From NCBI RefSeq assembly GCF_963677575.1, contig NZ_OY782038.1:3971501-4035500 (forward strand): a DNA stretch of 64,000 nucleotides, in the 5' to 3' direction. A program made the translations under genes and the position numbers. This DNA comes from an uncultured Draconibacterium sp. (lineage in GTDB: Bacteria > Bacteroidota > Bacteroidia > Bacteroidales > Prolixibacteraceae). Below, in pieces: positions 26,918 to 35,998 of the stretch. Numbering within the stretch: the first letter of the stretch is position 1; every line of letters starts with the position of its first letter. The notes under the pieces were generated by a model. The model saw nothing but the letters and a program-made list of their open reading frames with translations, was not told the DNA's origin and searched no databases.

Positions 26918-29878
26918 ATGGTAGCAGGCAAAACAACAAGACTTAGTAAACTTGCAAGGCAGTTCAACGTGGGTATTCATACCATTGTTGAGTTCTTGCA
27001 TAAAAAGGGGTATGAAATTGATTCAAACCCTAATACTAAAGTTGAAGAAGACGCCGTCCAACTTCTTGAAAAGGAATATAAAGTAGATATTACCATCAAG
27101 AAAGAGTCGGAGAAAATGAACCTGAAGAGTCAGCGTCCAAAGAAAGAAGTTATTTCTATGGAACCTGAGGCCGAAGGTCAGGATGATAAAGAAGAACCAA
27201 AGAGTGAAGAGCCTGCTGCTGAGAAAAAGGTTGAAGAAAAACCAAAACCGGTAGAAGAAGTTGTTGAAAAGCCAGAGGTAAGAGTTAAGGTGCTCGACAA
27301 GATTGATCTGGACGAGGTTAACAAACCGAAAAAGAAGGTGGAAAAACCTGTTGAAGAGAAACCTGCCGAAGTGAAAGCAGAAGAAAAGAAACCTGAAAAA
27401 GAGGTTCCTGCAAAAGAAGAAGTAAAAGAGGCACCAGCAGCCGAAACAAAAAAAGAAGAAACTGCTCCGAAAGCAGAAAAAGAGGAAGCTGCACCAAAAG
27501 CCGAAAGTACTCCGAAGAAAAAAGATGAAGACGTTGTTGAAACAACAGCTCCTAAATCGGATGATAAGATAAAGGTAGTGGGCAAGATCGATCTGAGCAA
27601 TATGAATCAGAAAACCCGCCCGGCCAAAAAATCAAAAGAAGAGCGTGAAAAAGAACGTCAGGAGCGTAAGAAACAAAGAGTTGCCGAGCAGCGCCAGGGG
27701 CAAGATAAAGGTAGGGGTGAAGGCCCAACCGTTATTAAAGCTAAAGCTAACAAGCTGAGTGGCCCAACCGTTCTAGGTAAAATCGATCTTCCTGAGAAGA
27801 AACAAAACGACGACCAGGGTAACCGGAAAAAACGCAGAAAGCGTATTTCTAAAGACTCGGGAAAAGTTAGTGTTGACAGACAACAACAACAAAAACCAGG
27901 CGAACGTCAGAGAGGAAAATTCCAGCCAAATAAACAAGGTGCAGGAAAGAAAAAACGACCACTTAAAAAAGAGGTTAACGAAGAGGACGTACAAAAGCAA
28001 ATTAAAGATACTCTTGCCCGTTTAACAACAAAGGGCAAAACCAAAAAAGGTGCAAAACACCGTCGTGACAAACGTGCCGCTGCCAGCGAAAAAATGCAGG
28101 CAGATATGGAACAGCAAATGATGGATCAAAATGTACTGAAAGTAACAGAGTTTGTAACTGTTGCTGAGTTGGCTACGATGATGGATGTTGGTGTAAACGA
28201 AATCATCTCGTCATGTATGTCATTGGGTATGTTTGTTTCTATCAACCAGCGTCTTGATGCTGAAACGCTTGCCGTAGTAGCCGAGGAATTTGGTTACAAA
28301 GTAGAGTTTGTTAGTGTTGAAATTGCCGAAGCGATTGAGGAAGAAGAAGATGATCCGAAAGATCTAAAAGCTCGTCCGCCAATTGTAACGGTAATGGGTC
28401 ACGTTGACCACGGTAAAACATCGCTGCTCGACCACATTCGAAGCACTAACGTAATTGCCGGTGAGGCTGGTGGTATTACCCAGCACATTGGTGCATACCA
28501 TGTAAGTTTGGAAGACGGAAGAGATATTACTTTCCTTGATACTCCGGGGCACGAAGCGTTTACCGCAATGCGCGCACGTGGTGCACAGGTAACTGATATT
28601 GCAATTATTATTGTTGCAGCCGACGACAACGTGATGCCTCAAACCATTGAGGCGATCAACCACGCATCAGCAGCGGGAGTACCTATTGTTTTTGCAATTA
28701 ACAAGATCGATAAACCGGGAGCAAATCCTGAAAAGATAAAAGAAGAACTGGCCAATATGAATTACCTGGTTGAAGAGTGGGGTGGTAAATACCAGTCGCA
28801 CGATATTTCTGCCAAAAACGGAATTGGTATCGAAGATCTTCTTGAAAAAGTATTGCTTGAAGCCGAAATGCTCGAGCTGAAAGCGAATGCCGACAAAAAG
28901 GCACAGGGAACAATTATTGAATCGGAGCTTGACCGAGGTAGAGGTTACGTTTCAACTTTATTGGTTGAAAGTGGAACACTGCATGTTGGCGATATAATTA
29001 TTGCCGGTCAGTATTATGGTCACGTAAAAGCAATGTTCAACGAGCGTAACCTAAACATTAAGGATGTTGGACCTGCGCAGCCTGCAATTATTCTCGGATT
29101 GAATGGTGCGCCACAAGCGGGTGACAAGTTCAATGTAATGGAGAGTGAGCGCGAAGCACGTAGCATTACCAACAAACGCGAGCAACTGGCCCGCGAGCAG
29201 GGATTGCGTACGCAGAAACACATTACGCTTGACGAGATCGGACGTCGAATTGCAATCGGTAATTTCCAGGAACTGAACCTGATTGTTAAAGGTGATGTGG
29301 ACGGATCTATCGAAGCACTGTCTGATTCATTGATCAAGTTATCAACTGAAGAAATTCAGATCAATATTATCCATAAAGCAGTTGGTCAGATCTCTGAATC
29401 TGATATTTCGTTGGCTGCCGCATCAGAAGCGATCGTAGTTGGATTTCAGGTACGTCCTTCGTTAAATGCACGTAAAATGGCCGAAAGAGAACAAATCGAT
29501 ATTCGTTTGTACTCGATTATTTACGATGCCATTAACGAGATTAAGGCGGCAATGGAAGGTATGCTTTCTCCTGAAATTAAAGAGGAAGTTACCGGAACCG
29601 TTGAGGTACTGGAGGTATTTAAAATCACGAAAGTGGGAACTGTTGCAGGTTGTATTGTTCGCGACGGAAAAATTACACGTAACTCGAAAGCCCGCGTAAT
29701 TCGCGATGGAATTGTAATTTACGACGGATTGCTTGGATCACTGAAACGTTTTAAAGAAGACGTAAAAGAGGTGAAAAACGGTTACGAGTGTGGTTTGAAT
29801 ATCGAGAAATTCAACGATATTAAGGTTGGCGACCATGTGGAAGCTTACCAGGAAGTTGAAGTTGCGAAGACGTTATAG
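26918..29878 (+). CDS. infB: Translation initiation factor IF-2
   Basis: A 986-residue GTPase that brings initiator tRNA to the 30S subunit. The N-terminal IF2-N helix (1-55: TTRLSKLARQFNVGIHTIVEFL) is followed by a long, highly charged Lys/Glu/Pro-rich linker to ~400 with three copies of a KIDL theme. The G domain starts with GHVDHGKTSLL near 492, with DTPGHE and NKID following. The C-terminal C1/C2 domains end at GDHVEAYQEVEVAKTL. The linker has biased base content, which explains open frames on its opposite strand. Its terminator is split by the IS element that follows. Confidence 0.97.
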   Translation: MVAGKTTRLSKLARQFNVGIHTIVEFLHKKGYEIDSNPNTKVEEDAVQLLEKEYKVDITIKKESEKMNLKSQRPKKEVISMEPEAEGQDDKEEPKSEEPAAEKKVEEKPKPVEEVVEKPEVRVKVLDKIDLDEVNKPKKKVEKPVEEKPAEVKAEEKKPEKEVPAKEEVKEAPAAETKKEETAPKAEKEEAAPKAESTPKKKDEDVVETTAPKSDDKIKVVGKIDLSNMNQKTRPAKKSKEEREKERQERKKQRVAEQRQGQDKGRGEGPTVIKAKANKLSGPTVLGKIDLPEKKQNDDQGNRKKRRKRISKDSGKVSVDRQQQQKPGERQRGKFQPNKQGAGKKKRPLKKEVNEEDVQKQIKDTLARLTTKGKTKKGAKHRRDKRAAASEKMQADMEQQMMDQNVLKVTEFVTVAELATMMDVGVNEIISSCMSLGMFVSINQRLDAETLAVVAEEFGYKVEFVSVEIAEAIEEEEDDPKDLKARPPIVTVMGHVDHGKTSLLDHIRSTNVIAGEAGGITQHIGAYHVSLEDGRDITFLDTPGHEAFTAMRARGAQVTDIAIIIVAADDNVMPQTIEAINHASAAGVPIVFAINKIDKPGANPEKIKEELANMNYLVEEWGGKYQSHDISAKNGIGIEDLLEKVLLEAEMLELKANADKKAQGTIIESELDRGRGYVSTLLVESGTLHVGDIIIAGQYYGHVKAMFNERNLNIKDVGPAQPAIILGLNGAPQAGDKFNVMESEREARSITNKREQLAREQGLRTQKHITLDEIGRRIAIGNFQELNLIVKGDVDGSIEALSDSLIKLSTEEIQINIIHKAVGQISESDISLAAASEAIVVGFQVRPSLNARKMAEREQIDIRLYSIIYDAINEIKAAMEGMLSPEIKEEVTGTVEVLEVFKITKVGTVAGCIVRDGKITRNSKARVIRDGIVIYDGLLGSLKRFKEDVKEVKNGYECGLNIEKFNDIKVGDHVEAYQEVEVAKTL

Positions 29879-29907
29879 AATACATTATATAGCAAGAAAC
29901 GAAGGCC

Positions 29908-29918
29908 GGGTTTATCCC
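29908..29918 (+). repeat. Target-site duplication, left copy
   Basis: GGGTTTATCCC, 11 bases, identical to 31309-31319. Its length suits IS4-family elements. Confidence 0.88.
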
Positions 29919-29925
29919 AGTCATG

Positions 29926-29953
29926 GTCGGAAGATTTTCTTCCGACTTTTTTT
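29926..29953 (+). terminator. IS left-end inward terminator
   Basis: GTCGGAAGA and TCTTCCGAC pair around TTT and are followed by seven T. It would stop transcription coming from infB before the transposase gene, and it now serves as the infB terminator. Confidence 0.75.
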
Positions 29954-30059
29954 GTATCTTATCTCTTCTGAAAGAACACATAAACAACTAAACGACAATA
30001 CATTATATTTGCATTTGGTCATAATATATGTTATATTTAATATAATCAAAAGATAATAT

Positions 30060-31277
30060 ATGTCAATGTTTAAAGGACACAATATTCAAATCAGTCAACT
30101 TTTAAGTGTTATCCCGGAAGCACTATTATCGGAGTTATCTTCTACCTCGAAGGTCGATCACTATGCCAAAGTACTGCATGGTAAAAAGCTGTTTTATTTG
30201 CTGCTGTATGGAATTTTAGAAAACGAGAAGTTAAGTCAACGTACTTTAGAAGATACTTTTAATGATCCGGTATTTAAACTGTTGTTTGACCTGGAAAAGA
30301 AGGAGACTGTTCGACGGAGCTCTATCTCTGAAAGATTATCAAAAATTGATGCAGGCTATTTTAGGCAAATCTATGAATGTATTTACGACCAGTTTTCTTC
30401 TGTTTACATTGAAACAGAAAGGCACAAACATAATCTGATACGCGTTGACAGCACAATTGTTAGTGATACTGCTGGCAAGTTAATGGAAGGCATTAATAAC
30501 GTAGGAAAGAAAGCTGTAAAGTACAGCGTAGCCTTTGATGGCATTTTGCCCTGTGAGTTTAAAGCCTTTACAAACTCCAGCTATTCCAGTGAAGATATCG
30601 CTTTGCCCGAAGTTGTTTTGAGTCATGTAAAAAAAGAAGCTAGTCACCAAAGTATATACGTACTTGATAGAGGGTTGCAGTCAACAAAAACAATGAAAAC
30701 TTTTACTCAAAACTCTATAAGGTTTATATGCAGGGCGAAAGAGCATAGAAAATATATAGAATTAGAATCCCTTATCTCTGAAGGTCAAAAACTTGATTTT
30801 GGAGAATCTACATTAATAACAGACAGCAGAGTGCAATTGTATACCGGGCTGCCTATTAAAAATAAGCAAGGAAACATCCATTATCGAGAAGAGTTAGTGG
30901 ATACTGAGTTTCGGTTGGTAATTATTGAAAGTAAGGAGGATGAAGGACAGCAATATTGGTTTATATCTAACGACTTTGAGCTTTCTACAAAAGAAATAGC
31001 CCATGCGTATAGACGAAGGTGGGATATTGAAGTATTTTTTAGATTTCTGAAACAAGAATTAAACACAAGCCATCTTGTTTCTTTAAATAAAAACGGAATG
31101 GAAATAATGATATACATGACTCTCATTGTAGCCATGCTCGTTTTAATCTATAAGAAAGCAAATCGTATTGGTTACAAAACTGCCAAAAGAAGAATAGTCA
31201 TGGAGGTTCGAACCCTTGCTATAGCGGTGATTGTAACTCAATGTGGCGGTGATCCCAGCTTGTTTTTTAAAACATAA
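30060..31277 (+). CDS. IS4 family transposase
   Basis: A 405-residue DDE transposase. It starts with MSMFKGHNIQISQLLSVIPE. The first catalytic Asp is probable in LIRVDSTIVSD (~125-135), the second in SIYVLDRGLQS (~205), and the Glu in the Y(2)R(3)E(6)K-type signature AYRRRWDIEVFFRFLKQEL near 320-338, which marks the IS4 family. No frameshift or stop interrupts it, so it is probably active. A possible promoter -7 element TATATTTG lies at 30004-30011. Confidence 0.94.
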   Translation: MSMFKGHNIQISQLLSVIPEALLSELSSTSKVDHYAKVLHGKKLFYLLLYGILENEKLSQRTLEDTFNDPVFKLLFDLEKKETVRRSSISERLSKIDAGYFRQIYECIYDQFSSVYIETERHKHNLIRVDSTIVSDTAGKLMEGINNVGKKAVKYSVAFDGILPCEFKAFTNSSYSSEDIALPEVVLSHVKKEASHQSIYVLDRGLQSTKTMKTFTQNSIRFICRAKEHRKYIELESLISEGQKLDFGESTLITDSRVQLYTGLPIKNKQGNIHYREELVDTEFRLVIIESKEDEGQQYWFISNDFELSTKEIAHAYRRRWDIEVFFRFLKQELNTSHLVSLNKNGMEIMIYMTLIVAMLVLIYKKANRIGYKTAKRRIVMEVRTLAIAVIVTQCGGDPSLFFKT

Positions 31278-31282
31278 AAAAT

Positions 31283-31302
31283 GGTCGGAATTTCTTCCGA
31301 CC
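31283..31302 (-). terminator. IS right-end inward terminator
   Basis: GGTCGGAA and TTCCGACC pair around four bases. On the minus strand the stem is followed by ATTTTTT, so it would stop transcription entering from the right. Confidence 0.6.
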
Positions 31303-31308
31303 ACCACT

Positions 31309-31319
31309 GGGTTTATCCC
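31309..31319 (+). repeat. Target-site duplication, right copy
   Basis: GGGTTTATCCC, identical to 29908-29918. Confidence 0.88.
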
Positions 31320-31428
31320 GGCCTTTTTTGTTACCTTTAATTTATTAACACTCAATGTTTAATTTCATAAACGAAAATGGTAGCTGCGTGCGTTAGCTTA
31401 TTACTACTTTTGACAAAAAGATTGAAAA

Positions 31429-34212
31429 ATGAAGCGGTACCTCATAATCATACTTCTTGTTCTGGTCGCAGCTGTGGCCGGATTTCTATATTTTACAAAG
31501 GACGAGGTGGCTTTCACCAAAGAGTCGCCATTATATAAAGCTGTTCCTTTGTCGGCACCAGTGTTTCTTGAGGCCGACGGGCTAAGAGCAATTCCAACCG
31601 ACAATCCTGTGGTGATGGAATTAGCGGGAATTCCTGAATTCAATAAACTGTTGAACCAGGTATCAGAAATACAAAATGTTATTGATGTTGAACCTGAAAT
31701 TCAGAAGCAGCTCGGAAAACGCCCGGTTGTACTGGCACTCGATTTTGTTGGAAAAAACGTATTGTATCCGGTAATTATCAGCAACCTGAAAAGTGCAAAA
31801 GAACGTGAAGGGCTTGAACTGTTAATTGAAAAACTGACCGGGATTTCACGCACTTCATTTCAGAAACGCAACTATAACGGCTATGCGATAATCGATGTTT
31901 TTGATTCGGATGGCAATAATGAATTGAGTTATAGTGTGGCCGGAAATCTGGTAATTATAAGTCCTGAAGTTATTCTTGTGGAAAAATGTATCAGGCAGTT
32001 AAACGCCCCCGGAATTACGGATAACCAATATTTTAACCTGGTGAGCCGGACTGTTGCCAATCAATCGGAAGTGGCGTGGTATATTAACCACAGGCGTTTC
32101 CCCGAGCTTTGGGCAAATTTCCTGAATTCTACAACAAAAAAACAGGAAAATGAATTTGGCGAAACCGATCGTATCAATCTAAAACGCGATGTATTAAAAA
32201 TAAAAGATTATGCCAGCTGGAGTGAGCTCGATTTGAGTTTTCACGACAACCGCTTAACCCTGAATGGAATTACTGCCGCCGACGATTCGTTGAATCATTT
32301 CCTTTCGGTTTTGCAAGGGCAGGAAGCCGTGAGTTGTAATGCCGAACGTTTGTTGCCCAAATCAACATCCTTTTATGTTGGATTCTCGTTCTCCAACAGA
32401 GACCTGTTTTTTAAAAATCTGGAAAACTATTTTGTGCATTCCGAAGCGTATTACGACCGGGAAGAGAAAATAAAAATGATGGAGCAGAGTTTTCGCACGG
32501 ACAGTCGTGAGAAATTAAGGAGTCTTGTAAAAGATAGAGTGCTCGCAGTAATTACTTCTGTTCCAACGGAAGCCGAGATGGGCTCGCTTTTTATTCTAAG
32601 TGGCCAGTCGCGGAAAGAAAGCCGCGAACTTTTTGAAGGTATGCTGACCAATTATGCCAAACGAAAAGATATTGAATTTGAAAGTTTGACGAGCACATTT
32701 ACTTCGTCTGACGCACAAAACTACCGGTTTTACCAATTCCCTTATCCTACGTTGCCCGGAATCTGGCTGGGCGGAGCTTTCGATTTTGTGCGTGCACGAT
32801 TTGCTGCCTTTCGCGATGATCAACTGGTTTTTGCCAGTTCGAAAAAGGGGCTGGAAAAATACCTCGATGATATGGACTCGGGGGAAACTTTGAGAAATGA
32901 TGCCGACTATGAAACGATAAGCAGAGCGGCCGAAGGCAAAGCTAACCTGAATGTTTATGGAAATGTAAATAACCTTTATGCGCTTCGCCACGATTTGTTT
33001 AATTCCGAAATAAACAAGGGGCTGGAGAAGAATGAAGAGATTTTCAGAAAGTTTAATGCGATTAGCTGGCAGGTGGTGTGCGAGAATAACATTTATTTTA
33101 ACTCGGTAAATCTGGGTTATCAGCAAAAGCCCAAAAAAGATGTTCGGGCAAAATGGCAGTGCAGGTTGGGCGCTGAAGTGGCCAATAAACCGCAACTGGT
33201 AACCAATCATACAAATAGAGCAAAGAAGGAAATAGTAGTTCAGGATGTGAATAATCAGCTTCATTTAATTGATGCAGAAGGAAAAATTATTTGGAGCGCA
33301 CCGGTTAGCGGAAAGATTTTGGGACAAACTCACCAGGTGGATTATTATAACAATGGCAAATTACAGTACCTGTTTAATACCAGCGAAAAGATCTACCTGA
33401 TCGACCGAAACGGAAACAGCGTGGCGAACTTTCCAATTGTTTTAAAATCGCCGGCTACCAATGGTGTAAATGTGTTCGATTACAACAATAATAATAAGTA
33501 CCGTTATTTTGTAGCTTGCCAGGATAAAAAGGTTTATGCCTACAGTCACGAAGGGAAAATAATCAGTGGTTGGACATTTGATAAAACAAGTGGAACTGTA
33601 AGCACTCCAATACAATTTTTCAGGGTGAGCAATAAAGATTATATTGTTTTTAGCGACGACAACCAGGTTTATATCCAAAGCCGAAGAGGAGAGACGCGTG
33701 TTAATTCATCGGCAAAATTTGAACCATCGGCAAACGATATCACTTTAAATACACAAGGCGTGCCCAAAATAGTTATCACTAGCCAGGATGGTGACGTTTT
33801 CTACCTGTTCTTCGATGGCAAGTTTGCACAAAAAGAAACCGGTAGATTCTCGTCGGATCACCGGTTTAAAGTGGATGATATTAACGGCGACGGAAAACCG
33901 GAGTTTGTATTTATTGATGAAGATGCGCTGTTTGTATTCGATGAGAATGGCGACAAGCTGTTTGAGGAAGAATTCGATAATGACTTGTTGGAAGTAAATC
34001 TGTATGCTTTTTCTGCCACTAAAAAAATGATTGGTGTAACTGATGCCGACGAAAACGAGATTTACTTGTTTGATGCTAAAGGAAAACAATACGATGGATT
34101 TCCGTTGAGTGGCAACAGTGAGTTTGCGATTGGAAAGTTAAGTAACGGTGGCCCGTTGAGCCTGGTAGTTGGCGACGAAGACGGAAACTTGTTGTGCTAC
34201 GAACTGGACTAA
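31429..34212 (+). CDS. Large exported or membrane-anchored protein of unknown function, DUF3352-like plus propeller-like repeats
   Basis: A 927-residue protein with one N-terminal membrane span (residues 4-23) and a large remainder likely in the periplasm. Residues ~30-570 resemble DUF3352-type proteins (SAPVFLEADGLRAIPTDNPV, LPKSTSFYVGFSFSNRDLFF). Residues ~600-927 hold repeated beta-propeller-like units such as QLHLIDAEGKIIWSAPV, KIYLIDRNGNSVANFPIVL and KVYAYSHEGKIISGWTF, plus an FG-GAP/calcium-type DINGDGKPEFVFIDEDA. This suggests binding or scaffolding in the envelope; no enzyme motif is evident. It is a single gene with a TACTTTTG element at 31405-31412. DUF3352 assignment is tentative. 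Confidence 0.65.
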   Translation: MKRYLIIILLVLVAAVAGFLYFTKDEVAFTKESPLYKAVPLSAPVFLEADGLRAIPTDNPVVMELAGIPEFNKLLNQVSEIQNVIDVEPEIQKQLGKRPVVLALDFVGKNVLYPVIISNLKSAKEREGLELLIEKLTGISRTSFQKRNYNGYAIIDVFDSDGNNELSYSVAGNLVIISPEVILVEKCIRQLNAPGITDNQYFNLVSRTVANQSEVAWYINHRRFPELWANFLNSTTKKQENEFGETDRINLKRDVLKIKDYASWSELDLSFHDNRLTLNGITAADDSLNHFLSVLQGQEAVSCNAERLLPKSTSFYVGFSFSNRDLFFKNLENYFVHSEAYYDREEKIKMMEQSFRTDSREKLRSLVKDRVLAVITSVPTEAEMGSLFILSGQSRKESRELFEGMLTNYAKRKDIEFESLTSTFTSSDAQNYRFYQFPYPTLPGIWLGGAFDFVRARFAAFRDDQLVFASSKKGLEKYLDDMDSGETLRNDADYETISRAAEGKANLNVYGNVNNLYALRHDLFNSEINKGLEKNEEIFRKFNAISWQVVCENNIYFNSVNLGYQQKPKKDVRAKWQCRLGAEVANKPQLVTNHTNRAKKEIVVQDVNNQLHLIDAEGKIIWSAPVSGKILGQTHQVDYYNNGKLQYLFNTSEKIYLIDRNGNSVANFPIVLKSPATNGVNVFDYNNNNKYRYFVACQDKKVYAYSHEGKIISGWTFDKTSGTVSTPIQFFRVSNKDYIVFSDDNQVYIQSRRGETRVNSSAKFEPSANDITLNTQGVPKIVITSQDGDVFYLFFDGKFAQKETGRFSSDHRFKVDDINGDGKPEFVFIDEDALFVFDENGDKLFEEEFDNDLLEVNLYAFSATKKMIGVTDADENEIYLFDAKGKQYDGFPLSGNSEFAIGKLSNGGPLSLVVGDEDGNLLCYELD

Positions 34213-34797
34213 TCAAAGATTTCTATTAATTCTGGTAGATTACAATTAAGGAAGACTCTAAATCCTGAAGAGTTTTATGCCTGCCGGCGGCCATCATTTT
34301 TGGCTTGATCCAAAAACGATGCAAAAAACTCAAGGCTTCTTTTGGCCCTTCCCCTCCGTTTTCATAAAACCTAAAATCGGACGGGTGATCTCCTCGATCC
34401 CTCGGAGCTTCCCGCTCTCATTAAGGTTTCATTTCAACTTCGGACAACGACCAAAAGAGGCCGTTCCACTGCTGTATTGTTAGCCACATCGGAGCTGGGC
34501 CTCGACCGGTGAGCCGGAAAACAAGCGGTGACGGTGTAAAAAAATTACTGCTGTTTGAGGAGGAACGACGAGTTTCAGGAATTTTAGCTGGCATCGCGTA
34601 GCTTTTCCGAGCGAAATGGGCGCAGCCTTGGATTTTCTGTCTACTCTTTGGGCTAAGCCAAAGAGTAGAATCTGTCCGATAGGACAAAGACTAAGTCAAG
34701 TAGTCGTTCGTTTCATTAAGTCTAACAATTAATGCCGTAGATACATTATAATTGCATTGTACCCATTGGAAAATTCAAGTGGTTCATAATTGGAACA
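34213..34797. other. 585-base gene-free region, GC-richer and structured
   Basis: No convincing gene. The middle part (about 34270-34690) is GC-richer than its surroundings and has a strong hairpin at about 34640-34667, arms CTACTCTTTGG and CCAAAGAGTAG. Open frames on both strands overlap each other here (34277-34483 plus, 34421-34687 minus); neither looks like a known protein and neither has a clear start signal. It may be a dispersed noncoding repeat or structured RNA. Confidence 0.45.
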
Positions 34798-34830
34798 AAA
34801 AAACCACGAAATAAATTCCGTGGTTTCAAT
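34798..34830 (-). terminator. Terminator of the ftsX-queA operon
   Basis: Read on the minus strand, AAACCACGGAA and TTTCGTGGTTT form the stem, followed by a run of T. Confidence 0.85.
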
Positions 34831-34851
34831 ATTATAGTAAAAGTTATTTGA

Positions 34852-35901
34852 TCAAATAATCAGCATGGCATCGCCATAAGTACCAAAACGGTAATCGTTT
34901 TTAATGGCAACATCGTAAGCTTCCATAACAAAATCGTATCCGCCAAATGCGGCAACCATCATCAACAATGTTGAGTAAGGCAGGTGGAAGTTTGTAATCA
35001 TGCTGTTCGCAACGCTAAACTCGTAAGGAGGGAAAATGAATTTGTTTGTCCATCCTTCAAATGGTTTCAAAAATCCTTGCGTTGATACCGAGCTTTCAAG
35101 TGTACGCATTACAGTTGTTCCCACGGCACAAACATTACGTTTCTCTTGTTTTGCGTTATTTACCATCTCGCAAGCTTCGTTGTTAATCCAAATCTGCTCC
35201 GAGTCCATTTTATGCTTGGTGAGGTCTTCTACATCAACACTGCGGAAGTTTCCTAATCCAACATGCAAAGTAACGTAAGAGAAATCAACACCTCTAATCT
35301 CCAAACGTTTTAACAACTCGCGGCTAAAGTGCAAACCTGCTGTTGGAGCAGCAACTGCACCTTCGTGTTTGGCAAAAATCGTCTGATAACGGTCTGTATC
35401 TTCGGGTTGTACCGGGCGGTTGATAGTACGGGGGAGTGGTGTTTCTCCCAGGCTGTAAAGTGTTTGTTTGAATTCGTCGTAAGGGCCATCAAACAAAAAG
35501 CGCAAAGTACGACCGCGCGATGTAGTGTTATCTATAACCTCAGCAACCAACAAATCGTCGTCGCCAAAATACAGTTTGTTACCAATACGTATTTTACGTG
35601 CCGGATCAACCAGTACGTCCCACAAACGTTGCTCGCGGTTTAATTCGCGAAGAAGAAAAACTTCGATTTCTGCTCCGGTTTTTTCTTTGTTACCATACAA
35701 ACGTGCTGGAAACACTTTGGTATCGTTAAAAACCATCACATCTTTATCATCAAAATAATCAAGCAGGTCTTTAAACAATTTGTGTTCAATTGTTCGTGTT
35801 GCTCTGTTCAGCACCATCAGTTTCGATTCGTCACGGTTATCGGCAGGGTGCAAAGCAATCTTTTCCTGTTCTAAATTGTACTTGAATTTTGATAACTTCA
35901 T
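34852..35901 (-). CDS. queA: S-adenosylmethionine:tRNA ribosyltransferase-isomerase
   Basis: A 349-residue enzyme that transfers and rearranges the ribosyl part of SAM onto 7-deazaguanine in tRNA, giving epoxyqueuosine. Family motifs are KYNLEQEKIALHPADNRDESKL at the N-terminus, MVFNDTKVFPARLYG, EGAVAAPTAGLHFSRELL, and YVTLHVGLGNFRSVDVEDL. The C-terminal MITNFHLPYSTLLMMVAAFGG is also typical. It is the last gene of the ftsX to queA run, about 97 bases after truB. Confidence 0.96.
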   Translation of the reverse strand: MKLSKFKYNLEQEKIALHPADNRDESKLMVLNRATRTIEHKLFKDLLDYFDDKDVMVFNDTKVFPARLYGNKEKTGAEIEVFLLRELNREQRLWDVLVDPARKIRIGNKLYFGDDDLLVAEVIDNTTSRGRTLRFLFDGPYDEFKQTLYSLGETPLPRTINRPVQPEDTDRYQTIFAKHEGAVAAPTAGLHFSRELLKRLEIRGVDFSYVTLHVGLGNFRSVDVEDLTKHKMDSEQIWINNEACEMVNNAKQEKRNVCAVGTTVMRTLESSVSTQGFLKPFEGWTNKFIFPPYEFSVANSMITNFHLPYSTLLMMVAAFGGYDFVMEAYDVAIKNDYRFGTYGDAMLII

Positions 35902-35998
35902 ATTGTAATTTATTTATTAATAGTCATTTTTATGCGATCTGCAAAGATAATACAGTCAGTTGGTTTTTCATGCAGGATCACGTTATACGGTGGAATTT

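Larger units (their letters stand above)
29919..31308 (+). mobile_element. Complete IS4-family insertion sequence, 1390 bases
   Basis: The element is bounded by an 11-base duplication. Its ends are inverted repeats of 16 bases, AGTCATGGTCGGAAGA on the left (29919-29934) and the complement of AGTGGTGGTCGGAAGA on the right (31293-31308), 14 of 16 matching. It holds one intact transposase gene. Each end also carries a self-complementary GTCGGAA hairpin with a T run pointing inward. The intact gene and exact duplication suggest recent arrival. The name of the closest known IS cannot be given without a search. Confidence 0.92.
29903..31328 (+). terminator. Former infB terminator, split by the IS insertion
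   Basis: The left part AAGGCCGGGTTTATCCC (29903 on) and the right part GGGTTTATCCCGGCCTTTTTT (to 31328) would, without the IS and one copy of the duplication, form a 9-base-pair stem AAGGCCGGG/CCCGGCCTT with a 5-base loop and a T tail. The insertion is in the loop. Confidence 0.85.

Noticed and set aside
27178..27600. Long open frame opposite infB (140 codons)
   Set aside because: It results from the Lys/Glu/Pro-rich linker of IF-2; the Ser/Phe-rich product is an artefact of composition.
29926..29953. Left-end hairpin of the IS as the native infB terminator
   Set aside because: It lies inside the element (right of the 11-base duplication), and the native stem can be rebuilt from both flanks.
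34277..34687. Open frames at 34277-34483 (plus) and 34421-34687 (minus)
   Set aside because: They overlap on opposite strands, have low-complexity composition and no recognisable domain; treated as part of a noncoding structured region.
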